DNA from: Isochrysis galbana | Lineage: Eukaryota; Haptophyta; Isochrysidales; Isochrysidaceae | Reading direction: 5' to 3' | NCBI GenBank assembly: GCA_018136815.1 | Contig: CM030931.1 | Span: forward strand, 9,993,072-10,057,071 | DNA: 64,000 nt | Shown here: positions 11,235-22,199 of the stretch, piece by piece | How positions within the stretch are numbered: the stretch's first letter is position 1 | Layout: every line of letters begins with the position of its first letter | The notes under the pieces: model-generated | The model's database searches: none | Told to the model about the DNA's origin: nothing | The model's input: the letters and a program-made list of their open reading frames with translations, nothing else | Made by a program: the position numbers and the translations under genes

Positions 11235-12110
11235 CACAGAGGATGTGCGGGGGGGGGGGGGGGGGAGCAAGGGAAGGAGAGCGAGTGGGGGGGGGAGGGG
11301 GGAGAACGCGAGTGGAGTCCTAGCCTCTGAGTAGTGAATACGTGAAATACGTGAGAGAGTTGAGAGAAAAGAGATAGAAAGGAATGGAGGGAGAGGAAGA
11401 GAGGGGAGAGAGGGGAGAGCGAGGGGAGTGAGGGGAGAGAGGGGAGAGAGGGGAGAGAGGGGAGAGAGGGGAGAGAGGGGAGAGAGGGGAGAGAGAGGAG
11501 AGAGAGGAGAGAGAGAAAAGAGAGAGGAGAGAGAGAGGAGAGAGAGAGGAAGAGAGAGGAGAGAGAGAGGAGAGAGAGAGAAGAGGGGGGGTGGGAGGTG
11601 TGAGAAGGTGGGACAACGTGGAGCCCCGAGAGAGCCGCAGCTCTTCACCCCCCCCGCCCCCCGCCCCCCGCCGCCCCCCTCCCCCCGCGCGCGCGCCAGA
11701 AGAACAAACACTGCTCGAGGAACAAAGATCACATATATGACGTGGAGCTCTAGGCAAAGAAAGGTTGGGGGGGGGGGGGGGGGCTGTGTGGGGGTGGCAG
11801 CTGGGCTTGAGGCTGAGAGGAGAGAGAGAAACAAACCTCCGCGTGGGACCTCGACTGAGTGGGAGACACTCGAGGGACTTTCTCTCTCTCTCCGGTGGAG
11901 AGAGCGAGGGCTCCGTGCTCTAGGGAGGGCGGCCTCATCCAGGCGGTTCAAAGTATCGTGACTTCTCACTCTACGAGAAGTACTGAGCCAAGCCGAGGGG
12001 GTTGCGCGTGGGTGGGGTGGCGGGGGGGGGGTTGCAACGTTTGGGGGAGAGAGAGAGAGGCGGCTTCAGGAGCTCTCCCCCTCCCCCTCTCGGTATCTCT
12101 CTCATCGGCA
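11235..12110. repeat. Purine-rich low-complexity tracts
   Basis: A run of G at about 11250-11268 is followed by a GGGGAGAGA minisatellite at about 11395-11590, a C-rich block at about 11650-11695, another G run at about 11767-11782 and more GA-rich sequence to about 12065. Long open frames across it on both strands encode only RGE or SPLSP repeats and are not supported as genes. It lies upstream of the histidine-kinase start at 11218, so promoter function is possible but not visible. Confidence 0.85.
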
Positions 12111-12870
12111 CACCGGCGGCAAGCACGGCGGAGGGATCGAGCCTACTTTCTTCACCAGCCCAAACACAGCCGCTCTCCGTTTCAGCTTCTACCGTGTTTG
12201 TGCGGGATCTTCAGACTCGACCATCTTCTCTTCCACAGCTGCGTTACATCCCGAAAACATCTCCGGCGTCGCGACTTTTGCCGCGGCATTGAAGTGCGAC
12301 ACGCAACACACGTACCCTTGGGGCGGTGAAACACGATTTAACTTCTAAGGGCGTGAAAATGAAGAAGTCACAGGATCAGGATTGAGGGTACTCCGTACCT
12401 AGCCAATTCCTAGCACATTAGTTCTCCCCCTTGGTATTTTGGCCCCTTAAAGCTTTGGGGTCCTGAGTCAAGCATTGTACTCAGCCCACATGTACTGCCC
12501 AGGCCTGCAACCTAAGGATTGGGCGGAATTGAAGCAGGTTGCGTCGCACATGCACCACGTCTCAGGGCCTGTGGCCTGTACGGACTGTCAATATTGGGCC
12601 GATACTTAATCCCTGTCATTTTGTTCTCGAAGGTCACCTAGGCCAAGAGCCCAAGGAAATCCTTGTAGGAGAGAGCTTGCTTGGGCCAAGGGCAAGCACC
12701 CCTTGGAAGCTATCACCCATGGGCAGGCCATTGTTAGGTGTCGTTCCGTCAATAGTGGGACATCAGTCGAATTGAGCGATCAAATGTCCACAGTTGTATT
12801 GTAGTTGTTTAACATTAGATCTTGTTAAAATTATAAGAGAGAGACGCCGTCAAAGCTTCTTCGCTAATCA
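12111..12870. other. Intergenic, no supported gene
   Basis: Mixed-composition sequence without a convincing frame. The words TTAACTTCTAAGGG and GTGAAAA near 12337-12360 recur at about 45900-45920, and a looser match lies at about 27170-27210, so this is part of a dispersed repeat. Confidence 0.45.
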
Positions 12871-12874
12871 CATC

Positions 12875-13330
12875 GGTGCACGCCGTGCATGGGCACGGCG
12901 CGATGTGCATCGGTCCCCCGCGGATACGCCGTGCGTGCGCATGTCAACCCGTTCCCTCTGTGTACCCCTGCGGCCCACAACTACGTAAACTGGCCATATA
13001 AGAGATATTTCATTGCAGCACCTATGATGACTTGCAATCACAATGTGCACGCCGTGCGTGGGCACGGCGCGATGTGCATCGGTCCCCCCGCGGATACGCC
13101 GTGCGTGCGCATGTCAACCCGTTCCATCTGTGTAGCCCCTGCGGCCCAGAACTACGTAAACTGGTCATATAAGAGATGTTTCGTTACGCAGCACCTGTGA
13201 TGACTTGCAATCACATGTGCACGCCGTGCGTGGGCACGGCGCGATGTGCACCGGCGCCCCCCCGCGGGGGCGCCGTGCGTGCGCATAGCAACTTCCAGGA
13301 AGGTGCACGCCGTGCGTTCACTCTTTCCGC
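12875..13330. repeat. GC-rich satellite, unit of about 170 bp
   Basis: Two close copies and a partial third, beginning near 12877, 13047 and 13217, share CACGCCGTGCGTGGGCACGG, a CCCCCGCGG core, GCCGTGCGTGCGCATG and an AACTACGTAAACTGG spacer. Related copies with the same core but different spacers occur at about 31330-31620. The unit is full of short inverted repeats of CACGGCG/CGCCGTG type. Confidence 0.8.
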
Positions 13331-13719
13331 GGGGGAACTCTGGGCGCGGAGGACGGGCGGAACCCCTGGGGCACCCCCATGGGCGCATGCAACGCGTAGT
13401 GTACGCTCAATGGCCGTGTCTCAGTTTTGAGAGGCAGTATGACGCAATTGCAGGGCATGGGTCGAGCGAGCGTAACCACAAAACGGTTACGGGATGAGGC
13501 GGAAAATGTGACAGGCGGAGCGGTGATCCAGTCTACAATCACAACTGGTGCGCGGAATGGCTTCAACCGCCGACTGCACAGTCTGATACCCGGCAATTCA
13601 ACCGGTATACAGAAAGAGATACTGCAGTCTGAGTTGCACTCTCACCGCTGCACCGAAGCGGCACTTTTGGACTTGCTGCTGAAGCGTTCTGCCTTCGGGG
13701 GCTCCAGTGAGAAGTATGG

Positions 13720-14088
13720 ATGGAGAAAAAATTGGGTTCCCGCTTCTTGCTTTTCTTGCTCGGATGCGCTGTACAATGCTCCACTGTAGCGTCTCAAGAA
13801 AGCTCGAACGTCATGCTGGTTGGACTTTCCGTCGAAGGGGGTGGAGGCGGCGGCGGCGGTGGAGGAGAGTGTGGCCGAGGCGGTGGAGGAGATGCGGGTG
13901 GGGGCGCGCGGGAGGGGGGCGGCGAGCGTGGTGGAGCGGGCGAGGACGGGGGCGGGGGCGGCAGCAAAGGAGTTGACGAGGGCGGCGGCGGAGGCGGCGG
14001 AGGTGCAGGAGACGGCGGAGGAGTGGGAGGAGGTGGAGATGGAGGAGGAGGAGGAGATGGCGGAGATGGCGGAGGAGGAGGCGGGTGA
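13720..14088 (+). CDS. Possible secreted glycine-rich protein entering the minisatellite
   Basis: An ATG at 13720 opens a 122-residue frame. Its start looks like a secretory signal (MEKKLGSRFLLFLLGCAVQC) and it then passes into poly-glycine with Asp and Glu before a TGA at 14086-14088. The same frame continues beyond the stop, interrupted by further in-phase TGA codons. The leader is the only unique, signal-like sequence next to the minisatellite, which argues for plus-strand use. The opposite strand gives Pro-Ser-rich frames that are equally open, so the assignment is weak. Confidence 0.25.
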   Translation: MEKKLGSRFLLFLLGCAVQCSTVASQESSNVMLVGLSVEGGGGGGGGGGECGRGGGGDAGGGAREGGGERGGAGEDGGGGGSKGVDEGGGGGGGGAGDGGGVGGGGDGGGGGDGGDGGGGGG

Positions 14089-16340
14089 ATGGGGGGTGGC
14101 GGAGGCGGGAATGAGGGAGGCGGCGGAGACGGGGGAAGAGACGGCGGTGGCGGCGTCATCGGAGACGGAGGAGGCGGGAATGAGGGAGGCGGCGCAGACG
14201 GGGGAGGAGAAGGCGGTGGAGGAGAAGGAGGTGGCGGCGAGGGCGGCTGCGTGGGAGGCGAGGGAGGTGGCGGAGACGGTGGAGGAGGAGACGGCGGAGG
14301 CCTCAAGGGTGGCGGCGAAGGCGGAGGCGGAGACGGAGGCGGCGGGTGAGAGGGAGGTGGCGGAGACGGTGGAGGGGGAGGCGGCGGCGGCGAAGGCGGC
14401 GCCATCGGCGGGGGCGGAGACGGAGGAGGAGGAGACGGCGGTGGCGGAGACGGAGGAGGCGGGGATGAGGGAGGCGGCGGAGACGGTGGAGGAGGAGACG
14501 GCGGCGGCCTCGAGGGTGGCGGCGAAGGCGGAGGCGGAGACGGAGGAGGCGGATGAGAGGGGGGTGGCGGCGTCAGTGGCGGAGGCGGAGACGGCGGCGG
14601 CCTCAAGGGTGGCGGCGAAGGCGGAGGCGGAGACGGAGGAGGCGGATGAGAGGGAGGTGGCGGAGACGGTGGAGGGGGCGAAGGCGGCGGCAAAGGCGGC
14701 GGCGGAGACGGAGGAGGAGGAGACGGCGGTGGCGATGGCGGCGTCAGTGGCGGAGGCGGAGACGGAGGAGGCGGGAATGAGGGAGGCGGCGGAGACGGGG
14801 GAGGAGAAGGAGGTGGCGGCGAGGGCGGCTGCGTGGGCGGAGGTGGAGACGGAGGGGGAGAAGGCGAGGGAGGTGGCGGAGACGGTGGAGGAGGAGACGG
14901 CGGCGGCCTCAAGGGTGGCGGCGAAGGCGGAGGCGGAGGCGGAGGAGGCGGATGAGAGGGAGGTGGCGGAGACGGTGGAGGGGGCGAAGGCGGCGGCGGA
15001 GACGGAGGAGGAGGAGACGGCGGTGGCGAAGGCGGCGGCGGAGACGGAGGAGGAGGAGACGGCGGTGGCGATGGCGGCGTCAGTGGCGGAGGCGGAGACG
15101 GAGGAGGCGGGAATGAGGGAGGCGGCGGAGACGGAGGAGGGGGAGACGGCGGCGGCGAAGGCGGCGGCGGAGACGGAGGAGGCGGGAATGAGGGAGGCGG
15201 CGGAGACGGGGGAGGAGAAGGAGGTGGCGGCGAGGGCGGCTGCGTGGGCGGAGGTGGAGAAGGAGGGGGCGGAGGCGAGGGAGGTGGCGGAGACGGTGGA
15301 GGAGGAGACGGCGGCGGCCTCAAGGGTGGCGGCGAAGGCGGAGGCAGAGACGGAGGAGGCGGATGAGAGGGAGGTGGCGGAGACGGGGGAGGGGGCGAAG
15401 GCGGCGGCGGAGACGGAGGAGGAGGAGACGGCGGTGGCGATGGCGGCGTCAGTGGCGGAGGCGGAGACGGAGGAGGCGGGAATGAGGGAGGCGGCGGAGA
15501 CGGGGGAGGAGAAGGAGGTGGCGGCGAGGGCGGCTGCGTGGGCGGAGGTGGAGACGGAGGGGGCGGAGGCGAGGGAGGTGGCGGAGACGGTGGAGGAGGA
15601 GACGGCGACGGCCTCAAGGGTGGCGGCGAAGGCGGAGGCGGAGACGGAGGAGGCGGATGAGAGGGAGGTGGCGGAGACGGTGGAGGGGGAGACGGCGGCG
15701 GCGAAGGCGGCGACATGGGCGGAGGCGGATACGGAGGAGGAGGAGACGGCGGTGGCGATGGCGGCGTCAGTGGCGGAGGCGGAAACGGAGGAGGCGGGAA
15801 TGAGGGAGGCGGCGGAGACGGAGGAGGGGGAGACGGCGGCGGCGAAGGCGGTGGCGGAGACGGAGGAGGGGGAGACGGCGGCGGCGAAGGCGGCGGCGGA
15901 GACGGAGGAGGAGGAGACGGCGGTGGCGATGGCGGCGTCAGTGGCGGAGGCGGATACGGAGGAGGCGGGAATGAGGGAGGCGGCGGAGACGGAGGAGGAG
16001 AAGGAGGTGGCGGCGAGGGCGGCTGCGTGGGCGGAGGTGGAGACGGAGGGGGCGGAGGCGAGGGAGGTGGCGGAGACGGTGGAGGAGGAGACGGCGGCGG
16101 CCTCAAGGGTGGCGGCGAAGGCGGAGGCGGAGACGGAGGAGGTGGCGGAGACGGTGGAGGGGGAGACGGCGGCGGCGAAGGCGGCGACATGGGCGGAGGC
16201 GGAGACGGAGGAGGAGGAGACGGCGGTGGCGATGGCGGCGTCAGTGGCGGAGGCGGAGACGGAGGAGGCGGGAATGAGGGGTTGCGATGGCGGCGTCAGT
16301 GGCGGAGGCGGAGACGGAGGAGGCGGGAATGAGGGGCGGA
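13835..16340. repeat. Large GGCGGAGAC-type minisatellite with higher-order repeats
   Basis: About 2.5 kb is built from GGCGGAGACGGAGGAGG-like words. Landmarks GGCCTCAAGGGTGGCGGCG (at about 14300, 14605, 14905, 15317, 15613, 16100) and GGCGTCAGTGGCGGAGGC (at about 14570, 14740, 15077, 15446, 15763, 15936, 16236) show irregular higher-order units of roughly 300 bp. Read on the minus strand, one frame is an uninterrupted SPPPPSPPP polypeptide (16190-13794), as in algal hydroxyproline-rich cell-wall proteins. Another minus frame (17040-13642) is Ser/Ala-rich, and a plus frame (13820-16357) is Glu/Ala-rich. Repeats of this composition keep several frames open, so coding status cannot be settled from frame length. 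Confidence 0.9.
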
Positions 16341-16380
16341 GGCGGAGAAGGCAGTGAAGACGGCGGTGGAGAGGGCGGAG

Positions 16381-16785
16381 GCGGAGAAGGCAGTGGAGGT
16401 GAAGACGGCGGCGGAGAGGGCGGGGGCGGAGAAGGCAATGGGGGTGAAGATGGCGGCGGAGAGGGCGGGGGCGGAGAAGGCAACGGAGGTGAAGACGGCG
16501 GCGGAGAGGGCGGGGGCGGAGAAGGCAGTGGAGGTGAAGACGGCGGCGGAGAGGGCGGGGGCGGAGAAGGCAGCGGAGGTGAAGACGGCGGTGGAGAGGG
16601 CGGAGGCGGAGAAGGCAATGGGGGTGAAGACGGCGGCGGAGAGGGCGGGGGCGGAGAAGGCAGCGGAGGTGAAGACGGCGGTGGAGAGGGCGGAGGCGGA
16701 GAAGGCAATGGGGGTGAAGACGGCGGCGGAGAGGGCGGAGGCGGAGAAGGCAGTGGAGGCAGACGGAACAGCAGACGGAGCGGAG
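16381..16785. repeat. 45-bp tandem repeat, nine units
   Basis: The word GCGGAGAAGGCA recurs every 45 bp from 16381 to 16741. Nine units of 15 codons encode a Pro/Ser-rich repeat on the minus strand or a Gly/Glu-rich repeat on the plus strand. It abuts the larger minisatellite but has a distinct unit. A short CCGTCTCCA run follows at about 16933-16975. Confidence 0.9.
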
Positions 16786-17189
16786 AGAACTCCCTGCTGA
16801 GTCTCCCGGGGGTCCTTCGTCGCGCGGAGGGGCGGCGGCGGCGGCGGACGAGGCGCGGGCGGTGGGTGGCGAGGGTCCGCCGGCGAGGGCACGCCCCTCT
16901 CCCTGCCGCCGCCGTCTGCCGTCTTCCTCGTCTCCACCGTCTCCACCGTCTCCACCGTCTCCACCGTCTCCACCGTCAAGTGCCTCGAGGGAGTTCGTCC
17001 CGCTTTCGCAGAGGCGCACGCAGCCCATAACGAAACGCACACAGACACGATGTCACGAGGCCTTAAAACCCGTCACGAAACACCAAACGGCACTTCACAA
17101 CTAGGTTTCAATTACATTGGGGGGGTTCATCCGGAGGGTCCCCCCATTTCTTTCACTCACACGTACAATCCGCGTCTTCTATGGCGACC

Positions 17190-17327
17190 TCAGGCTGACA
17201 TCGCCGCGAGCAACATCGCCATGAACAGCGCGTTCGCGCACCGGTGGGAGCCTTCCTCGTGCGCGATCTCCACGGCCGTCCTTCCGGAGTGGTCCACGGC
17301 CTCGGGAGCGGTCGCGGCACGCTCCAT
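17190..17327 (-). pseudogene. Ankyrin-repeat C-terminal fragment
   Basis: A 45-residue minus-strand frame from the ATG at 17327 to a TGA at 17190-17192 includes DHSGRTAVEIAHEEGSHRCA, the form of an ankyrin-repeat helix pair, then a short hydrophobic end. Two codons upstream of the ATG there is an in-frame TGA, and no acceptor gives a longer in-frame exon. It is most likely a 5'-truncated remnant of an ankyrin-repeat gene; a tiny intact gene is less likely. Confidence 0.45.
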
Positions 17328-17846
17328 AGTTCAAACTATAACAATAGTTGGACGAGAGAAGACGAAAGATAGTCATGGAACATTTGATGACATCGAGAGA
17401 AAGTAAGAGAAGAGGCGGTATACCAATCGACGAGACCTGGAGACTTAGGATAACCTACAGGTTATAAGTAAAAGCCTGCCATCGTATGAAATACGACAAA
17501 GACACGGTGAACGGGGCGAGCTGGGCGGCCAGTAGCCCCCCAAGGTGGCTGTTGATCGTGCTCGCGTGGGATTGCAAGTTGAGAGCCAAAATTGATCAAG
17601 TGGCGGGGCACACGGGCGCACCACCCATGTTATCGGGAAAAATAAGCAGGCACCTGCACTGCACGCACACACCTTCACTCCAACTGCGGCATCGACGCCA
17701 CATACAGCTGCGGAGCCCGCGCGCGCACATCGAAGCCCGCGCGCACACACCCTTTCTATTCAAAACAAGATCCTCAAGCTGATTCATTCACTCTTGCGGA
17801 CATGGGAAGCACAGCAGCGGAAGTGCAACAACAAGAGAACAGCCCC

Positions 17847-17875
17847 AAGTCGCGTTCCGTCAAAAGAGGGCCAGG
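17847..17875 (-). other. Recurrent 29-nt 3' tail motif, copy 1
   Basis: The motif begins AAGTCGCGTTCCGTCAAAAG and ends GAGGGCCAGG on the plus strand, followed by a T-rich stretch. It lies about 180 nt beyond the stop-side end of the decayed minus-strand fragment at 18058-18240. The other copies are at 30510, 41460, 51512 (partial) and 52352. Confidence 0.8.
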
Positions 17876-18057
17876 TGGTATTTTTTTATCCATAAGTGCT
17901 TGTTTTCTTTTTAAGTAGGAATGTCACAACAATATTATTATTACCAAAGCTAATCACGACATACAAGGACGCGGCGCGTGCGCATAGCGCATAGCATGGC
18001 ATAGCAACCCCCCCCCTCAACACACGCGGTAACCCCCAGCTACGCAGGCTGAGTTTT

Positions 18058-18240
18058 CGTCTTCTTCGTCTTTTTTTCACACCCCTCCTCCTCGATCCTA
18101 TTGTCGATGTCGTTCTTCTGGCAGGCGACGATGTCGCTTGGCTGATCTTGGGTGGCTAGGTCCGTGACGCGTGCGAGGAACGGCCTTCTTGTTCTCCATG
18201 TAGAGTTTGCCAGCTGCTCGGTGTCGGTGCACTTCCTTCA
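18058..18240 (-). pseudogene. Decayed partial copy of the 30.7-kb gene
   Basis: On the minus strand this matches the 3' part of the frame at 30662-31150. Shared stretches include TTCTTCTGGCAGGCGACGAT, CGGCTGATCTTGGGTGGC-like sequence and TAGAGTTTGCCAGCTGCTCG. Small indels break the frame. The 29-nt tail motif also lies at a similar distance. Both loci therefore derive from one source, and this copy is the more decayed. Confidence 0.7.
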
Positions 18241-18590
18241 CCCCAATCCCCCTAGTAAGTGTACGGGGGGAGCCGCCTGATGGCGGGGGGAGAAGGGCCG
18301 GGGGAGTGGGGGTGTAGAAAGTATGCTACGTACTACGTGCAGTAGGTAGTGGTTCCATTCGCCGCGAGTGCGGTAAGAATATTAAAAGGTTAAAAAATAA
18401 TAAAAACTTGTTTGACCGCCCTAGCGGGTCACCTGCGTCTGGGCGCTGCGGAGACAACGGAGTGTCCATGGGCTGGTCGCCCGCGCTGTCGGCGGACTGG
18501 ACGGCGAGAGAAGGAGGAGGGCAGCGGCGCGCGCTCGCCATGACCCCACCGTTTGTTTTCAACGATAGGTGAAAGGAATTCAGCACGATG
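18241..18590. repeat. Dispersed repeats (CCCCCTAGTA family and MDTPLSP family)
   Basis: About 18240-18375 matches 46565-46720 and 59155-59300 (shared CCCCCTAGTA, GATGGCGGGGGG and GTGTAGAAAGT, ending near GCGGTAAGAATATTAAAAGG); 54111-54235 is a weaker match. About 18420-18550, on the minus strand, encodes GDQPMDTPLSPQRP, matching minus-strand frames at about 58990 and, in decayed form, about 43130. Confidence 0.75.
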
Positions 18591-19004
18591 TACACTCACA
18601 TCACAGCCATGTTTCGAACAGCGATTTCGCACATCGTTTCGCAGGGTGGGTATCATGCGACAGGCTACGGATTTTTGACATCGCTCACGGAAAGCACGGG
18701 AGGCGCGGGGGGGGAACATTCACATGGTAATCACGATGAGGTGCATCTCGCTCATCAATGCACACGCCGCACACATGGAACAATGCAAATTGGACGCGTA
18801 GAAACTGAACGTTCACTACACCATGCGTTGCATTGGAAGAGCTGCCACAGCATATTGAACGCATGGTTCGGGGGCATAAGTTCGAGGGAAAATAGTCGCA
18901 AGAGGCCCTTAGGGGGGGGCTTGGGGGCTCGAGGAGCATGGTTCAAGCATGGAAGGGAAAAGTTTGGTACAAGCTGAAAGTTTGCATCGCCAGCCTTGGA
19001 TTTT

Positions 19005-20045
19005 TCAATAGGCCTTCATGCGCTTGGTAGCGACGATAACATTGCCCGCCGCCTTAAGCTTGCCCGCGGTCGGAGGCTCGTACGTACCAAAGATCTTATC
19101 AAAGAGGGTCAGGCGCTTGGAGAAGTTGGATAGCGGCTTCTGGTGATGCATCGTGTGCTCCGCGCCCTTGAGTTCGAGCCCGCACCACTCGGCGATAATG
19201 CGCATCGGGTGGCCATTCGGCGACCAAGATAGCTCCGTGTGACCCAGCAGCTCCACCGTGTGCGCCCAGCTTACCAAACACGCCATGTCAAAGAGCGAGT
19301 AGGGTAGAACAACCCCGATGAGCTCAAACCCAATCAGATACGAGCCGAGGATGGAGAGAGCCTCGATCGTCGAGATGGAGTATGTCTCGTGGGCGACGAG
19401 CTGGCCATACTCTTTAGCGACATCGGTGTGGTGCTCAGCGTGGATCCAACGGTACAGTTGGCGGTTCTTGTGGCACGTGCGGTGGAATGTGTAGAAGCCG
19501 AGGTCAAGGCCCACATCGAAGAGAGGCGCACGCCAGATGGTGTGGAGGAGAGCGGAGGCGGAGGGGCCGCCCGGCGCGATGGTGAAGATGCGGAAACCGA
19601 TCGACAGTCCGAACGCCTCGGTGCAAGCGACGGGGATCTGCTTGAGGATCTGGTGCTTAGTTAAATTCTTCATGGGCCGGCCCTCGTACCAGTCTGCGAG
19701 CCACTGTGTTGTCTGCGTCTCAAAGACGCCCAGTGGGAGGAGGAAGAGCCAGGCGAGGGGGGAGCCGTGGTGTCCATTGCATATGATGAAATAGCGCATG
19801 GCGACAACGACAATGTCACGCGGCCACGCCAGGCAGGTGAACTTCAGGCGCGGAATGAGATCATGGCGAGGTGAGCTCAGCACAACGTACGCAAGGTTCC
19901 ACGCGATTGAGACCGCAAGCGTGAGGAAGATGTCGAGTCCTGAGTGGATGGCGATGGCTCCAGCAATGATGGGCAGCATGACCCGCCCAACCGCGTGGCC
20001 TGGCCCCGTGAGCGACGTGGGAGCGGTCTTGTCGTGGGTCGACAT
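19005..20045 (-). CDS. Fatty-acid-hydroxylase / sterol-desaturase-family enzyme
   Basis: Single-exon 346-residue membrane protein with an ATG at 20045. The family uses a di-iron centre held by clustered histidines to hydroxylate or desaturate lipids at the endoplasmic reticulum. All the boxes are present: HRTCH (188-192), HAEHH (202-206), an AHTVELLGHTE segment (261-271) and HTMHH (297-301). Hydrophobic segments lie at about 22-55, 72-105 and 225-262. The length fits the family, which includes C-4 sterol methyl oxidase, C-5 sterol desaturase and alkylglycerol or fatty acid hydroxylases. The substrate cannot be told from sequence. Downstream sequence to 18600 is repeat; upstream is a C/G-rich tract that would contain the promoter. 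Confidence 0.9.
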   Translation of the reverse strand: MSTHDKTAPTSLTGPGHAVGRVMLPIIAGAIAIHSGLDIFLTLAVSIAWNLAYVVLSSPRHDLIPRLKFTCLAWPRDIVVVAMRYFIICNGHHGSPLAWLFLLPLGVFETQTTQWLADWYEGRPMKNLTKHQILKQIPVACTEAFGLSIGFRIFTIAPGGPSASALLHTIWRAPLFDVGLDLGFYTFHRTCHKNRQLYRWIHAEHHTDVAKEYGQLVAHETYSISTIEALSILGSYLIGFELIGVVLPYSLFDMACLVSWAHTVELLGHTELSWSPNGHPMRIIAEWCGLELKGAEHTMHHQKPLSNFSKRLTLFDKIFGTYEPPTAGKLKAAGNVIVATKRMKAY

Positions 20046-20159
20046 TGCGAGCTCGCGCGGGGGAGGGGAGGTGGGGGGGTCTGGATGGGAGAGCCGGAGG
20101 GAGAGGGGGGGGGACGGTCCACGCGGGGGCGGAAATCCGTCATCCGCACAAACCTGACG

Positions 20160-20595
20160 AAGCGGGACCTCGGCCCTCCCCCCCGCGCGGAGGGGCGCGG
20201 GGGGGGGGGGGGCGGCGGGGGGAGGGGAGGGGGGGGGGCGGGGGGAGGCGAGCGGAAAGCGGAACTTGCACGCGGGGGAGGAGAGGCTCGCGCTCTTCCC
20301 CCCCTTTCACTCTCCCGCCACCCGCCGTCTGAAAGAGCGCGCCCGCGCTGGGAAGGGGAGAGGGGGGGGGGAAGAGAGAGAAGAGAAGAGAAGAGGCGAG
20401 AGACGAGAGAGAGAGAAGGGGGCGCCGACCGCCGACGGCGACGGGCTCCCGCTCGCTCCTTCTCTTCCCCCCCCCCCCCCCCCCCCCACCCTCCCCACTA
20501 CTCTACAGTTCTAGAGTACGAGTACACGCAAAAGTCTGCGTAAAAGACCCTTACTCGTACTCTAGTGGGATAGAGTTTTGTAGTTCTTCGCGATT
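20160..20595. repeat. G/C homopolymer tracts and an inverted repeat
   Basis: Long G runs (20200-20245) and a C run (20467-20487) bracket purine-rich sequence. At about 20512-20565 the arms TCTAGAGTACGAGTA and TACTCGTACTCTAG face each other across about 27 nt and can form a hairpin upstream of the hydroxylase gene. No coding frame here is credible. Confidence 0.75.
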
Positions 20596-20599
20596 CAAC

Positions 20600-21500
20600 T
20601 CTCACTCAAACTTTACCGGTCGGTGGAGGAGGCGCCCGTTCCACTCTCCCCCACACGAGAGAGTAAAGTAGTATGGATAGTAGCCGGCAGTGTTTGGGGA
20701 AGGGCACGAGCCAAGTAACACAGAAAGCGGTCGCTGCGGTAGAACAAAGCGCTTCCCCCAACTTCTCGCTTCTTCCTCCGCGCGGCCAGGAGGGCCTCGT
20801 GCCCCGTCAGAGTTATATTGTTGTGTTAGTATAACCTTAGTGCTGCGGGACCGTAGCCGTTCGACGGCAACGGAGCCCCTACCCCGCGATGGGGGTGTGC
20901 GCGGTTGGCGCATGGCTCGTCCGGTGTATGTGGCTAGGAGTGCTAGCTAACAAGATGTCATACGACGCTATAAGTTCTAACGTGGTACCCCCGCCGAGAG
21001 GTCACCGCAATCTCCATGATACCAGCGCGCGCGTCGACGCTCAAGGGTGCAACACATCATCGAATGGACTCGACAAATAATTCGATGAAAATCTTTCCTT
21101 CGAATTTGAATTTGTGGCCGCCGAGCGGGCCACACGTTCCCACAACTGGTGGGACCTGGACAATATGTGGTCAGTCTACACAAATTCTTCAGTGGTGGCC
21201 GATGCCAGATCCGCAAGCATTCACCAATTCAAGGGTGGGAAGGACACTTTACCACATCGAATCACTCCAAGCACCCCTCAGCTCTTACTTCTACTGCTGT
21301 GGGGGTCGCGCGACGAAGGCAACGGCCGTCCGCTCTGCACCACGGCGCCGGGCAGGACAATCCTCGTCGAATCCCCCCGGACGCCATCACGCGGAAAGCG
21401 GAAAGGTCATCCCGGACCGGCATGGTCTCCACAACTCGCTCAACACGAGCACAGGAAGACTGCCATTGCTATGGGGAAGATTCGATCTCGACGTGTTGCG
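20600..21500. other. Intergenic, no supported gene
   Basis: Mixed sequence with overlapping short frames on both strands and no recognisable domain, repeat family or RNA gene. A pyrimidine-rich stretch begins at about 21500. Confidence 0.5.
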
Positions 21501-22199
21501 GGTAGGGGGGGTTGCCCGTTCCCCCTCGCACGTCCCCGTTCATTAGGTCCCCTTCGCGTGACCCCCTCCTCGCCGCCTCGCCCCGGTTCCCCCTCTTTGC
21601 ATCGCGTTCCTTCTCCCGCCATCGGTTCCTTTTCCCCCCCGTCCCCCTTTCGTTCTTTGTTGTCACGCTCCGACCCCCTTTTCCCGCGTCGGCCCACTGG
21701 GCCCGCCCCCTCTCTCTCTCCCCTTCCCCGTTCTCTCCCCGAGTGCCTCCTTGAGTTTCCGGCCCCGTTTCATCCCTCTCTCTTCCCGCGTCTTTTCCCT
21801 TCCCGGTGTTTACTTTTCCCGTGAGTGTCCCCCCCCCTTTGTTCTTTCGTCTCGCGATCAGCGCCACCGCTCGGGCGCTCCTGTCCCCTTCTCGTCTGCC
21901 TGTGCTCTCCGTACTCGTCACGCCCGTCCTCATGCTGCCCGAGGCCGAACCCTCGGTCTCGCCCTCGGCCGCACGTGCCCTCCCCGATCGTGTCTCTCCG
22001 TCTCCTGTGCCCCCTCCCATTTGTACCTCACATGTTAATGTCATGCACAGCCCTTCCACACCAACATGCATAGCAGCCACAGCCCCTCACCACTCATCAC
22101 ACACACATGGTAGCGGAGGCGTGTCGTCCACGCCTTCCCACCCAGCACCGCCCTCCCACGACCCTGCCGCCGACGCTCCCAACCTGCCAACACTCGACC

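Noticed and set aside
11181-11969. Minus-strand Ser/Pro/Leu-rich frame across the GA tract
   Set aside because: Low-complexity translation of GGGGAGAGA repeats; it also overlaps the promoter side of the histidine kinase.
13820-16357. 845-residue plus-strand Glu/Ala-rich frame
   Set aside because: A frame-shifted reading of the same minisatellite, with no ATG-proximal signal or domain.
13642-17040. 1,132-residue minus-strand frame rich in SVSASATDAAIATAVSSSS
   Set aside because: It crosses two different minisatellites and owes its length to repeats without stops; competing frames are equally open, and the ends have no leader or domain.
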